From NCBI GenBank assembly GCA_002404755.1, contig DHKI01000037.1, forward strand, positions 5,998-69,997: 64,000 nucleotides of DNA, read 5' to 3'. This document shows, piece after piece, positions 17,581 to 26,117 of the stretch. The notes under the pieces are model-generated. The model did not search any database. It was not told where the DNA came from and was given only the letters and a program-made list of their open reading frames with translations. Within the stretch, counting starts at the first letter, position 1. Each line of letters opens with the position of its first letter. The translations under genes were made by a program, and so were the position numbers. The stretch comes from Clostridiales bacterium UBA4698. GTDB lineage: Bacteria; Bacillota; Clostridia; TANB77; UBA1234.

Positions 17581-18234
17581 TTACTTTAATTGCTCTTTAA
17601 CAAGTGCTATAGTATCTTCTAATCTTTCTTGTCCAACAACTGTAGCTAAGATTCCTTTTTCTGTGTAATAAGCTATTAAAGGCTCTGTTTGTTTGTGATA
17701 TGTTTCAAGTCTCTTTGAAACTGTTGCCTCGTTGTCGTCATCTCTAATAAATAGTTTGCTTCCACATTTATCGCAAATGCCTTCAACCTTTGGTGGGTTG
17801 TCTCTCATATTATAGATTTCTTTGCAGTCTGGGTTCTCACAAGTTCTTCTATTTAATGCTCTACCCATGATTTCTTCATCTGGAACATGTAGGTTTATTA
17901 CTTTATCTACTTTTATTCCGTTTTCTGTTAAATATTCATCTAATGCCTTCGCTTGGTCAATTGTTCTTGGAAATCCATCTAATAAGAATCCTCTTTCTTT
18001 ACAATCTGACTCTTCTAATCTATTTTTTAATAAATTAATTACTAATTCATCTGGAACTAAAGCTCCTTTATCCATGTATGCTTTTGCTTCTTTACCAAGT
18101 TCTGTTCCATCTGCTATATTTTTTCTTAAAATATCACCTGTTGAGATGTGTGGAACATTGTAATCTTTAGTTATCCATTTGCATTGTGAACCTTTTCCGC
18201 TACCAGGTGCACCAAGTATAATTAATCTTATCAT
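17581..18234 (-). CDS. adk: adenylate kinase
   Basis: Interconverts AMP + ATP and 2 ADP in the cytoplasm. Seen: P-loop LGAPGSGKGSQC, the AMP-binding STGDILRKNI, LDGFPRT and the LID. The LID is the zinc form typical of Gram-positives, with Cys at CENPDC and CDKC. The 217 residues match the family. It follows secY as in most Firmicutes, though a terminator stands between the two. The next gene in the usual order, map, has been displaced by the tetR insertion. Confidence 0.97.
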   Translation of the reverse strand: MIRLIILGAPGSGKGSQCKWITKDYNVPHISTGDILRKNIADGTELGKEAKAYMDKGALVPDELVINLLKNRLEESDCKERGFLLDGFPRTIDQAKALDEYLTENGIKVDKVINLHVPDEEIMGRALNRRTCENPDCKEIYNMRDNPPKVEGICDKCGSKLFIRDDDNEATVSKRLETYHKQTEPLIAYYTEKGILATVVGQERLEDTIALVKEQLK

Positions 18235-18296
18235 ATATTTGACCTCCTATTATTTTTATATGTCTATAATATACTCAAAAAGGTTGGTTGTCAATT

Positions 18297-18328
18297 GTAA
18301 AAAAGAGACACTCACATATGAGTGCCCC
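18297..18328 (-). terminator. terminator after secY
   Basis: Stem GCACTCATATGTGAGTGT followed on the minus strand by CTCTTTTTT, just past the secY stop. It could attenuate transcription into adk. Confidence 0.8.
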
Positions 18329-18335
18329 TTTTCTA

Positions 18336-19700
18336 TTAATCTAAAAATCCTTTATAATGACGTGTTAACATTTGAGCTTCTAATTGTCTGATTGATTCTA
18401 GAGCAACACCAACTACGATTAGTATAGCTGTTCCTCCGAATGATAATCTAAGACCAGCAAATTGTACCAATATTGGTAAAATTGCAATTATTGCTAAGAA
18501 GAATGCTCCAAATGTTGTTATATACTTAAGTATTGATGCAAGATAATCTGATGTAGGTTTTCCTGCTCTAATACCTGGTATAAATCCACCATTTTTCTTT
18601 AAATTATTTGATACTTCAACTGGATTAAATGCCATAGCCATTGTATAGAAGAATGTAAATCCAACTATTAACAATAGGTATATAACAATGTGTGCTATTC
18701 CGCACCATAAGATATCCCAATTAAAAGCACCTGTTGTTGCATCTGTTAAGCTTGCATTTAATGATGTAAATGCAAATACTTTATACATTGTAGCCCAGAA
18801 ACCTGTGCTTGTTGCTATGTCATGATTTACAAGTTGCATAATCATTGCTGGCAATTGCATAAATGACATAGCAAAGATTATTGGCATTACTCCTGCCATT
18901 GCAAGTTTCATAGGTATATGAGTGTTTTGACCACCATACATTTTTCTTCCTACTACTCTCTTTGCATATTGAACAGGAACTCTTCTTTCAGCCTCTGTTA
19001 CCCAAACAACACCTGCAACAAGTATGATTGCTGCAATTACTACTGCGATTGAAATTATTAATCCCTTAATACTCAATGCACCATCAACAATACATAAATC
19101 ATGAACTAAATACTCTATTGCTGATGGAATTCCAGAAACGATACCAGCAAAAATTAATAATGATGTACCATTTCCAATTCCCCTTGATGTGATTTGTTCT
19201 GCAAGCCACATCAAAAGTGTAGAACCGGCTGTAAGTGTTAGTATAAATAGTAGTGGTGTCAATATACCATTTCCTATAAATACACCTTGGTTCTTATAAG
19301 TAGCATAGATACCAAATGCTTCGATAGCTGCAAGAATAACTGCTGCATATCTCATATATTGGTTAATCTTTTTTCTGCCTTCTTCTCCACCATCTTTAGA
19401 CAAGTTTTCCAAAGCTGGTATAGCGAATGTTAATAATTGCACTACAATTGATGCAGTAATGTATGGGCTTATTGACATTGCGAATACTGAAAGGTTTGAA
19501 AATGCACCACCAGTTATTATATTAACAGTTCCAACAATTGTGTTTGATGAACTCTTGTTAACTGAAGATAATAACTCCGCATCAACTCCAGGAGCTGTAA
19601 CAAATGCTCCAAATCTAAATATTGCTAATAATAATAGTGTGTATAGAAGTTTTTTCCTTAATTCAGGAATCTTCCACGCGTTAGCTAGTGTTTTAAACAC
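18336..19700 (-). CDS. secY: preprotein translocase subunit SecY
   Basis: Membrane channel of the general secretion pathway. The 454 residues hold ten predicted helices, with ELRKKLLYTLLLLAIFRFGAFVTAPGVD at the N-terminus (shown in part), SMSISPYITAS-type plug region FAMSISPYITASI, and the cytosolic loop TEAERRVPVQYAKR that contacts SecA and the ribosome. The GTG start lies one base after rplO, preceded by GAGGTGG. A terminator follows. Confidence 0.97.
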   Translation of the reverse strand: MFKTLANAWKIPELRKKLLYTLLLLAIFRFGAFVTAPGVDAELLSSVNKSSSNTIVGTVNIITGGAFSNLSVFAMSISPYITASIVVQLLTFAIPALENLSKDGGEEGRKKINQYMRYAAVILAAIEAFGIYATYKNQGVFIGNGILTPLLFILTLTAGSTLLMWLAEQITSRGIGNGTSLLIFAGIVSGIPSAIEYLVHDLCIVDGALSIKGLIISIAVVIAAIILVAGVVWVTEAERRVPVQYAKRVVGRKMYGGQNTHIPMKLAMAGVMPIIFAMSFMQLPAMIMQLVNHDIATSTGFWATMYKVFAFTSLNASLTDATTGAFNWDILWCGIAHIVIYLLLIVGFTFFYTMAMAFNPVEVSNNLKKNGGFIPGIRAGKPTSDYLASILKYITTFGAFFLAIIAILPILVQFAGLRLSFGGTAILIVVGVALESIRQLEAQMLTRHYKGFLD

Positions 19701-19701
19701 T

Positions 19702-20142
19702 TTACACCACCTCTACCTTTCCGCCTGCAGCAGTTATTTTCTCTTCAGCTGTTTTTGTAACTCTAGCAGCTTTAACAGTAAGTTTCTTAGTTAATTCTCC
19801 GTTTCCTAATACAACGATACCATCATTTGCTTTTCTAATAATTCCAGCTTCTAATAAGCTTTCTGCTGTAACTTCTGTGTTGTTTTCAAGTGTTTCTAGC
19901 ATTGAAAGTGTAACTTCTGTATATGTTCTTGCACTTCTATTTTTGAATCCTCTCTTTGGAATTCTTCTGAATAATGGCATTTGACCTCCTTCAAATCCAG
20001 GTCTAACTCCACCACCACTTCTTGCTTTTTGTCCTTTATGACCTTTACCAGCAGTCTTACCAAGACCAGAACCGATACCTCTACCAATTCTCTTTCTTGT
20101 TTCTCTTGCTCCTGGTGTGCTTGTTAATTCGTCAAGTTTCAT
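19702..20142 (-). CDS. rplO: 50S ribosomal protein L15
   Basis: A 146-residue large-subunit protein. The glycine-rich N-terminus (RIGRGIGSGLGKTAGKGHKG, QKARSGGGVRPGFEGGQMP) and the C-terminal ribosomal fold are standard. The ATG at 20142 has GAGGTG upstream. The gene normally before it, rpmD (L30), is absent: only about 60 bases separate it from rpsE. Confidence 0.97.
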   Translation of the reverse strand: MKLDELTSTPGARETRKRIGRGIGSGLGKTAGKGHKGQKARSGGGVRPGFEGGQMPLFRRIPKRGFKNRSARTYTEVTLSMLETLENNTEVTAESLLEAGIIRKANDGIVVLGNGELTKKLTVKAARVTKTAEEKITAAGGKVEVV

Positions 20143-20203
20143 GTTTTGCACCTCTTTTCATCTAAATATTCAAATCTCTATATACTTATTTTATAAACAA
20201 ATA

Positions 20204-20695
20204 TTATAAAATCTCTGAAACTTTTTTACCACGAAGTGTAGCAACCATTTCAGCTGTCTTCATTTCGCTTAATGCTTTAAGTGTAGCATATGCCGCATTT
20301 CTTGGGTTGTTTGAACCTAAGTTTTTAGTTCTTATATTCTTATATCCTGCGATATCTAATACAAGTCTTGCAGCACCACCAGCGATAAGTCCAGTACCTT
20401 CAGCAGCTGGTTTTAATAAAACCTTTCCGCTACCAAAGCTTCCTACTAATTCATGAGGTATTGTTGTATTTACTATTGGAACTTCGATTATATTCTTCTT
20501 AGCATCTTCAATAGCCTTTCTAATAGCATCTGGAACTTCTGCTGATTTTCCATTACCAACACCAACATGTCCTTGACCATCACCAACAACAACTAGTGCA
20601 CTAAATCTAAAAGTTCTACCACCTTTAACAACTTTAGCAACTCTGTTGATTGTTATAACTTTTTCTGTCAAGTCTAATTTTTCTGCATCTATCAT
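20204..20695 (-). CDS. rpsE: 30S ribosomal protein S5
   Basis: A 163-residue small-subunit protein with dsRBD-like N-terminal (EKVITINRVAKVVKGGRTFRF shown in part) and C-terminal domains, GVGNGKSAEVPDAIRKA and GSGKVLLKPAAEGTGLIAGG. The ATG at 20695 follows AAAGGAGAAAC. It is directly upstream of rplO because rpmD is missing. Confidence 0.97.
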   Translation of the reverse strand: MIDAEKLDLTEKVITINRVAKVVKGGRTFRFSALVVVGDGQGHVGVGNGKSAEVPDAIRKAIEDAKKNIIEVPIVNTTIPHELVGSFGSGKVLLKPAAEGTGLIAGGAARLVLDIAGYKNIRTKNLGSNNPRNAAYATLKALSEMKTAEMVATLRGKKVSEIL

Positions 20696-20720
20696 AATAG
20701 TTTCTCCTTTCAATTAAATT

Positions 20721-21080
20721 TTAGAACTCTAAACCTGCTTCTCTTGCAGCTTCAGCTAATGCTTTTACTTTTCCATGATATATATATCCGCCTCTATCAA
20801 AAACTACATTTTTAATATTTGCTTTTGTAGCTCTTGCAGCGATTAATGTTCCAACCTCTTTTGCTGCTTCTATATTACTTGCTTTTGTTTTTACTTCTTT
20901 ATCAAGTGTAGAAGCACAAGCTAAAGTTCTTCCATTTGTATCATCGATAATTTGAGCATATATACCTTTATTGCTTCTGAAAACAGCAAGTCTTGGACGC
21001 TCAGGAGTACCAACTATTTTTTCACGAACTCTTTCATGTCTGATTTCTCTTGACACAGCTCTACTTTTCTTGTTAATCAC
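20721..21080 (-). CDS. rplR: 50S ribosomal protein L18
   Basis: A 119-residue 5S rRNA-binding protein. Seen: RHERVREKIVGTPERPRLAV, FRSNKGIYAQIIDD and the C-terminal FDRGGYIYHGKVKALAEAAR. Order rplF-rplR-rpsE is standard. RBS AAAGGAGAG precedes the ATG. Confidence 0.97.
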   Translation of the reverse strand: MINKKSRAVSREIRHERVREKIVGTPERPRLAVFRSNKGIYAQIIDDTNGRTLACASTLDKEVKTKASNIEAAKEVGTLIAARATKANIKNVVFDRGGYIYHGKVKALAEAAREAGLEF

Positions 21081-21122
21081 TTAATTTCTCTCCTTTCACA
21101 TAGGATTTTATTTAGCTAGGTT

Positions 21123-21659
21123 TTATTTTTTACCCATCTTTCCTTCTTTTCTAATGATTCTCTCGTCTATGTATTTAATACCTTTACCTTTATATGGTTC
21201 TGGAGGTCTTACCATTCTAATTTCAGCAGCTAATTGTCCAACTGCTTCTTTATCTGGTCCTACAACGATTATACTGTTTGGATTTGGAGCTTCGATTTTA
21301 ATATCTCCTCTATCTTCAAATTCAACTGTATGAGAAAATCCCATATTCATTATTAATTTATTTCCTTGTTTTTGTACTCTATAACCAACACCGTTAACTT
21401 CTAGTTCTTTCTTGAATCCTTCTGTTACGCCAATAACCATATTGTTTAGAAGAGTTCTTGTTAATCCTTGGATATTATCTTGTTCAGGATTTTTTAACTC
21501 AACTGTAACTACTCCAGCTTCTTGCTTTAAAATCATATCTGGATGTAATTTTTTAACTAAAGTTCCTTTTGGTCCTTTAACAGTTACAGTGTTATCAGCT
21601 TCTATCTTAACTTCTACACCAGCAGGTACAGTTATAGGTTTCTTTCCTATTCTTGACAT
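21123..21659 (-). CDS. rplF: 50S ribosomal protein L6
   Basis: A 178-residue protein with two L6 folds near the sarcin-ricin loop. Seen: MSRIGKKPITVPAGVEVKI, VNGVGYRVQKQGNKLIMNMG and the C-terminal PPEPYKGKGIKY. The gap of about 93 bases to rpsH is longer than others in the spc segment. Confidence 0.97.
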   Translation of the reverse strand: MSRIGKKPITVPAGVEVKIEADNTVTVKGPKGTLVKKLHPDMILKQEAGVVTVELKNPEQDNIQGLTRTLLNNMVIGVTEGFKKELEVNGVGYRVQKQGNKLIMNMGFSHTVEFEDRGDIKIEAPNPNSIIVVGPDKEAVGQLAAEIRMVRPPEPYKGKGIKYIDERIIRKEGKMGKK

Positions 21660-21752
21660 TATATTACTCCTTTCTTGTAGTCATACGATTACAAATTATG
21701 TATGTCTAATTCTATATGTACTTTTTGTACTAATACGAATTAACCTTTTTTA

Positions 21753-22148
21753 TTACCATACGAAAGCTAAAACCTCGCCGCCTACGCCTTCTTGTCTTGC
21801 TTTCTTATCTGTCATAACACCTTTTGATGTTGATATTAAAGCTATACCAAGTCCACCAAGTACTTTTGGAAGTTCATCCTTTGTAGCATAAACTCTTAAT
21901 CCTGGTTTGCTTATTCTCTTTAATCCTGAAATAACTTTTTGTTTATTAACATATTTTAAAGTTATTCTAATAATGCCTTGTGCATTATCATCGATTTCTT
22001 CAAATGCTTTAATATATCCTTCTTCTAATAAGATTTCAGCTATTGACTTCTTTAATTTAGAAGCAGGTATATCTACAGTTTCATGTTTTTGTGCATTTGC
22101 ATTTCTAATTCTTGTTAGCATATCTGCTATTGGATCAGTAATGTTCAT
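21753..22148 (-). CDS. rpsH: 30S ribosomal protein S8
   Basis: A 131-residue rRNA-binding protein, the spc operon repressor in E. coli. Seen: ITDPIADMLTRIRNANAQK and the C-terminal STSKGVMTDKKARQEGVGG. Order rpsN-rpsH-rplF is standard. Confidence 0.97.
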   Translation of the reverse strand: MNITDPIADMLTRIRNANAQKHETVDIPASKLKKSIAEILLEEGYIKAFEEIDDNAQGIIRITLKYVNKQKVISGLKRISKPGLRVYATKDELPKVLGGLGIALISTSKGVMTDKKARQEGVGGEVLAFVW

Positions 22149-22268
22149 TTAAACTTTGCTCCTTTCGTTATGATTTAGAGACTAGAAATAGAGTTTACTC
22201 ACTCTTATTTCTACTTTCTCTAGTTGTTTTTTATATTTCAAGTATCTATTTCTAAATACTTTCTGTTA

Positions 22269-22454
22269 TTACCAGCTTGCCTTTTTAACACCAGGTATTT
22301 GTCCCTTATGAGCTAACTCTCTAAAGCAAATTCTGCAAATACCATATTTACGAATATATCCATGTGGTCTTCCACATATTTTACATCTGTTATAGTATCT
22401 TGTGCTGAATTTAGGAGCTAGTTTTTGTTTAGCAATCATTGATTTTTTTGCCAT
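22269..22454 (-). CDS. rpsN: 30S ribosomal protein S14, zinc-binding type
   Basis: A 61-residue, short zinc-ribbon form of S14. The four ligands are in CKICGRPHG and CRICFREL. This form (type Z) is usual in Gram-positives. RBS GGAGGAGAACC lies before the ATG. Confidence 0.97.
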   Translation of the reverse strand: MAKKSMIAKQKLAPKFSTRYYNRCKICGRPHGYIRKYGICRICFRELAHKGQIPGVKKASW

Positions 22455-22466
22455 GGTTCTCCTCCT

Positions 22467-23006
22467 TTACTTTGAAAATGGCATACCAAGAAGTCTTAAT
22501 AGCTCTTTTGCCTCTTCATCTGTGTTAGCTGTTGTTACGAAAATAACGTCCATACCTCTGATTTTATCTATTTTATCATATTCGATTTCTGGGAATATTA
22601 ATTGCTCTTTAACACCCATTGAGTAGTTTCCTCTTCCATCGAAAGAGTTTGGAGATAATCCTTTAAAATCTCTTACTCTTGGAAGTGCAACTGCAAATAA
22701 TTTTTCTACGAAATCATACATTTTTTGATTTCTAAGTGTTACTTTGCATCCAATTTCCATTCCTTCTCTAATCTTAAAACCAGCTATTGACTTTTTAGCT
22801 TTTGTCGTAACAGCCTTTTGTCCAGTAATAATTTCTAAATCTCTAACTGCGTTCTCTAAAGCTTTAGCATTTTCTCTAACATCGCTTACGCCCATGTTTA
22901 TAACAACTTTTTCAAGCTTTGGAACTTGCATTACTGATTTATAGTTAAATTTCTTCATTAATTCTGGTACAACTTCATTTACATATACATCTTTTAATCC
23001 TGACAT
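22467..23006 (-). CDS. rplE: 50S ribosomal protein L5
   Basis: A 179-residue 5S rRNA-binding protein. Seen: YNEVVPELMKKF-type start VNEVVPELMKKFNYKSVM, GQKAVTTKAKKSIAGFKIRE and GRGNYSMGVKEQLIFPEI. The ATG at 23006 has GGAGG at eight bases; a GTG at 23009 directly before it is the alternative. Confidence 0.97.
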   Translation of the reverse strand: MSGLKDVYVNEVVPELMKKFNYKSVMQVPKLEKVVINMGVSDVRENAKALENAVRDLEIITGQKAVTTKAKKSIAGFKIREGMEIGCKVTLRNQKMYDFVEKLFAVALPRVRDFKGLSPNSFDGRGNYSMGVKEQLIFPEIEYDKIDKIRGMDVIFVTTANTDEEAKELLRLLGMPFSK

Positions 23007-23023
23007 CACGATTACCTCCTTTC

Positions 23024-23344
23024 CTATTTAATTTCTTCTCCGCATTTAGCACATACTCTAACTTTTGTGCCATCTTTCTTTGTGTCAACTTTTACTCTAA
23101 CACCTTTTCCACACTTTGAGCAGAATGGGTTTGCTTTAGAAGCATTAATTGCAACTTCAGCTTTTATAATTCCACCTGTTTCTCCTGCTTTTTTAGGTTT
23201 TGTATGTTTTGTTCTAACGTTAACTCCCTCAACAACTACTGTATTATCTTTTGGGTTTGCTGCAAGAACTTTACCTTTTTTACCTTTATCAGCTCCAGAG
23301 TTAATAACTACTGTATCGCCTTTTTTAATGTGTAGATTATTCAT
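23024..23344 (-). CDS. rplX: 50S ribosomal protein L24
   Basis: A 106-residue assembly initiator protein with an N-terminal KOW motif (KKGDTVVINSGADKGKKGKV). The C-terminus carries FCSKCGKG and CAKCGEEIK, a four-cysteine zinc ribbon present in some Firmicutes L24 but absent from E. coli. Confidence 0.97.
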   Translation of the reverse strand: MNNLHIKKGDTVVINSGADKGKKGKVLAANPKDNTVVVEGVNVRTKHTKPKKAGETGGIIKAEVAINASKANPFCSKCGKGVRVKVDTKKDGTKVRVCAKCGEEIK

Positions 23345-23407
23345 TTATTTTTACACCTACCTTTAAACGTTTATTTTTAAGTTTTGCTTCTACTTTGAAC
23401 CCCAATA

Positions 23408-23776
23408 TTATAATACTTCAGGAGCAAGTGAAAGAATTTTCATATAATCATTATCTCTTAATTCTCTTGCTACTGGTCCAAATATACGTGTTCCTCTTGG
23501 AGTCTTGTCATCTTTTATTATAACTGCTGCATTCTCGTCAAATCTGATATAAGAACCATCTGGTCTTTGAAGACCTTTCTTGCTTCTAACTATAACAGCT
23601 TTAACAACATCTCCTTTTTTTACCATTCCACCTGGTGCAGCACTTTTTACAGAAGCTACTATAACATCACCGATGTTAGCGAATTTTCTATAAGAACCGC
23701 CCATACATCTAATGCACATTAACTCTTTAGCACCTGTATTATCAGCAACTTTTAATATTGTTTGTTGTTGTATCAT
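23408..23776 (-). CDS. rplN: 50S ribosomal protein L14
   Basis: A 122-residue protein at the 30S bridge. Seen: MIQQQTILKVADNTGAKELM and the C-terminal IFGPVARELRDNDYMKILSL. The ATG at 23776 is taken for its AAAGGAGAAAT; the longer in-frame start at 23800 adds eight residues with no family support. Confidence 0.97.
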   Translation of the reverse strand: MIQQQTILKVADNTGAKELMCIRCMGGSYRKFANIGDVIVASVKSAAPGGMVKKGDVVKAVIVRSKKGLQRPDGSYIRFDENAAVIIKDDKTPRGTRIFGPVARELRDNDYMKILSLAPEVL

Positions 23777-23844
23777 TTTTATTTCTCCTTTCAGATGCAT
23801 CTGTCCTTTCTTTCAAGGACTTACACCAATTTTAAAACATTAGC

Positions 23845-24102
23845 TTATTTAGCTTTTTCAACAATCTCAACTAATCTCCATCTCTTATCCTTAGATAAAG
23901 GTCTTGTTTCCATTACTTTAACTGTATCGCCAATTCCGCATTCATTATTTTCATCATGAGCTTTTAGTTTGAATGTTCTCTTCATGATTTTTCCGTATAA
24001 TGGGTGCTTATAACCAGTTTCAACAGCTACAACGATTGTTTTATCCATTTTATCGCTTATAACTTTTCCTACTCTAGTTTTTCTTAAAGCTCTTTCTTCC
24101 AT
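23845..24102 (-). CDS. rpsQ: 30S ribosomal protein S17
   Basis: An 85-residue OB-fold protein that binds 16S rRNA early. Seen: RKTRVGKVISDKMDKTIVVA, HPLYGKIMKRT and METRPLSKDKRWRLVEI. Standard order rpmC-rpsQ-rplN. Confidence 0.97.
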   Translation of the reverse strand: MEERALRKTRVGKVISDKMDKTIVVAVETGYKHPLYGKIMKRTFKLKAHDENNECGIGDTVKVMETRPLSKDKRWRLVEIVEKAK

Positions 24103-24142
24103 AACTTAAGTTCTTCTCCTTTCTTATGGATTTCTTTTTTTA

Positions 24143-24346
24143 TTATTCAGCGCTATCTTGTAGCTCTCTTTCTTTTAATATAGTCTTAATTTTTGCTATA
24201 TCTCTTTTTGTATTTCTTATTTTCATCGGATTATCTAGTCCGTTTGCTGCTGATTGAAATCTTAATTTGAATAATTCAGATTTTAATTCAACTAGCTCTT
24301 TTTCTAAATCCGATGAAGCCATTTTTCTAATCTCATTAGCCTTCAT
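24143..24346 (-). CDS. rpmC: 50S ribosomal protein L29
   Basis: A 67-residue helical hairpin near the peptide exit. Seen: MKANEIRKMASSDLEKELVE and LFKLRFQSAANGLDNPMKI. The ATG at 24346 is chosen for length and an upstream GGTGG. It overlaps the rplP end by 11 bases. Confidence 0.95.
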   Translation of the reverse strand: MKANEIRKMASSDLEKELVELKSELFKLRFQSAANGLDNPMKIRNTKRDIAKIKTILKERELQDSAE

Positions 24347-24776
24347 CGTCTTCACCACCTTCTACTTTACTTGCAGTAATGATTTTTGTTTTTACAGGAA
24401 GTTTGTGAGCAGCAAGTCTAAATGCTTCTCTTGCAACTTCCTCAGGGATTCCAGCCATCTCAAATAATACTCTTCCTGGCTTTACAACAGCTACATAGTA
24501 TTCAACTGCACCCTTTCCACTACCCATACGAGTTTCTGCTGGTTTCTTAGTAATTGGTTTGTCTGGGAATATTTTAATCCAAACGTTACCACCTCTTTTA
24601 ATGAAACGTGTCATAGCAACTCTGGCAGCTTCTATTTGATTAGAAGTAATTCTTCCAGCTTCTAGTGCTTGTAGACCATACTCTCCATATGTTATTTCAG
24701 CACCTCTAGTAGCTCTACCTCTATTTCTACCTTTTTGCATTTTTCTATATTTTGTTCTTTTTGGCATTAGTGGCAT
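24336..24776 (-). CDS. rplP: 50S ribosomal protein L16
   Basis: A 146-residue protein near the A site. Seen: MPKRTKYRKMQKGRNRG, GEYGLQALEAGRITSNQIEA and FPDKPITKKPAETRMGSGKG. The ATG at 24776 overlaps the rpsC stop (TAATG) and has GGAGG nine bases away; a second ATG three codons later is too far from it. Confidence 0.97.
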   Translation of the reverse strand: MPLMPKRTKYRKMQKGRNRGRATRGAEITYGEYGLQALEAGRITSNQIEAARVAMTRFIKRGGNVWIKIFPDKPITKKPAETRMGSGKGAVEYYVAVVKPGRVLFEMAGIPEEVAREAFRLAAHKLPVKTKIITASKVEGGEDDEG

Positions 24777-25435
24777 TATGCTCTACCTCCTTCTGCTTCT
24801 TTTTTTGTAGGAAGTACTTCGCCTTTATATATCCAAACTTTTACACCGATTTTTCCGTATGTTGTATTTGCTTCAGCAAATCCATAATCGATATCAGCTC
24901 TTAATGTTTGTAGTGGCACTGTACCCTCTTTATAAAACTCTGATCTTGCGATTTCAGCACCGCCAAGTCTACCAGAAACTGCAGTTTTAATACCTTTTGC
25001 TCCTGCTTTTGTAGCTTTTGCCATGCTTTGTTTCAAAGCTTTTCTGTATGATATTCTTCTTTCTAATTGTCCCGCAATGTTTTCTGCAACTAATTGTGCG
25101 TCTGTATCAACATTTTTAACTTCGATTACGTTAATGTTGATATCCTTTTTAAATAATTTTGCGATATCAGCTCTTAACTTGTTAACACTTTCACCATTTT
25201 TACCAAGAACAATACCTGGTTTTGCAGTATAAACATTTGCTTTTATACTTTTTGCTGTTCTTTCGATTTCAATTCTTGAAACTCCAGCAGCAAATAAATT
25301 CTTTTTAATATATTTACGAATTGCAACGTCTTCAACTAGGTTGTCAGCAAAATCTTTTTTGCTTGCATACCATTTTGAATCCCAATCTTTAATCACTCCC
25401 ACTCTTAAACCATGTGGGTTCATTTTTTGTCCCAT
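24776..25435 (-). CDS. rpsC: 30S ribosomal protein S3
   Basis: A 219-residue protein at the mRNA entry tunnel. Seen: GQKMNPHGLRVGVIKDWDSK, KH domain KPGIVLGKNGESVNKLR, and GGAEIARSEFYKEGTVPL. It shares a TAATG junction with rplP. Confidence 0.98.
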   Translation of the reverse strand: MGQKMNPHGLRVGVIKDWDSKWYASKKDFADNLVEDVAIRKYIKKNLFAAGVSRIEIERTAKSIKANVYTAKPGIVLGKNGESVNKLRADIAKLFKKDININVIEVKNVDTDAQLVAENIAGQLERRISYRKALKQSMAKATKAGAKGIKTAVSGRLGGAEIARSEFYKEGTVPLQTLRADIDYGFAEANTTYGKIGVKVWIYKGEVLPTKKEAEGGRA

Positions 25436-25455
25436 TTAAAATATCCTCCTTTCTA

Positions 25456-25791
25456 CTAATCTCTTTCTTTTAGTACAACTTCAATGTGAGAAGTTCTTTT
25501 TCTTATTCTATTAGCTCTACCTTGTGTAGCAGCTCTTATTCTCTTCATTGTAGCACCTTGATTAGCATAGATTTCAGCAACATATAATTTGCTAGCATCC
25601 ATATTGTGATTATTTTCTGCATTTGCAATAGCTGATTTTAATAACTTTTCAACTAATGGAGATGCAGCTTTTGGTGTGAATTTTAAAATTGCTAATGCTT
25701 CATTAACATCTTTTCCTCTAATTAAATCGATAACGATTTTAACTTTTCTGGCAGATATTCTAGCATGTTTTAAACTAGCTCTACTTTCCAC
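25456..25791 (-). CDS. rplV: 50S ribosomal protein L22
   Basis: A 111-residue exit-tunnel protein. Seen: ARISARKVKIVIDLIRGKDV and the hairpin GATMKRIRAATQGRANRIRK at the macrolide-sensitive constriction, which looks unmutated in length. Order rpsS-rplV-rpsC is standard. Confidence 0.97.
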   Translation of the reverse strand: MESRASLKHARISARKVKIVIDLIRGKDVNEALAILKFTPKAASPLVEKLLKSAIANAENNHNMDASKLYVAEIYANQGATMKRIRAATQGRANRIRKRTSHIEVVLKERD

Positions 25792-25822
25792 TTTTATTTC
25801 CTCCTATCATTACGATTTTATA

Positions 25823-26104
25823 CTATTTACTAACTTTAGTAGTTTTATCTCCAGCATGACCTTTGAAAGTTCTTGTTGGAACAAACTCACCTAGTTTGTG
25901 ACCAATCATTTCATCTGAAATATAAACTGGAACATGTTTTCTTCCGTCATGTACAGCTATTGTATGGCCAACCATTTGAGGGAAGATTGTTGATGCTCTT
26001 GACCAAGTTTTTAAAACTTCTTTTTTGTTTTCTTCGTTCATTTTTTCGATTCTAGCTAAAAGCTTTGGATCAACGAAAGGTCCTTTTTTAATAGATCTTG
26101 ACAT
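25823..26104 (-). CDS. rpsS: 30S ribosomal protein S19
   Basis: A 93-residue head protein near the decoding site. Seen: MSRSIKKGPFVDPKLL, WSRASTIFPQMVGHTIAVHD and GHKLGEFVPTRTFKGH. Nothing unusual. Confidence 0.98.
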   Translation of the reverse strand: MSRSIKKGPFVDPKLLARIEKMNEENKKEVLKTWSRASTIFPQMVGHTIAVHDGRKHVPVYISDEMIGHKLGEFVPTRTFKGHAGDKTTKVSK

Positions 26105-26117
26105 TTAACTTACCTCC

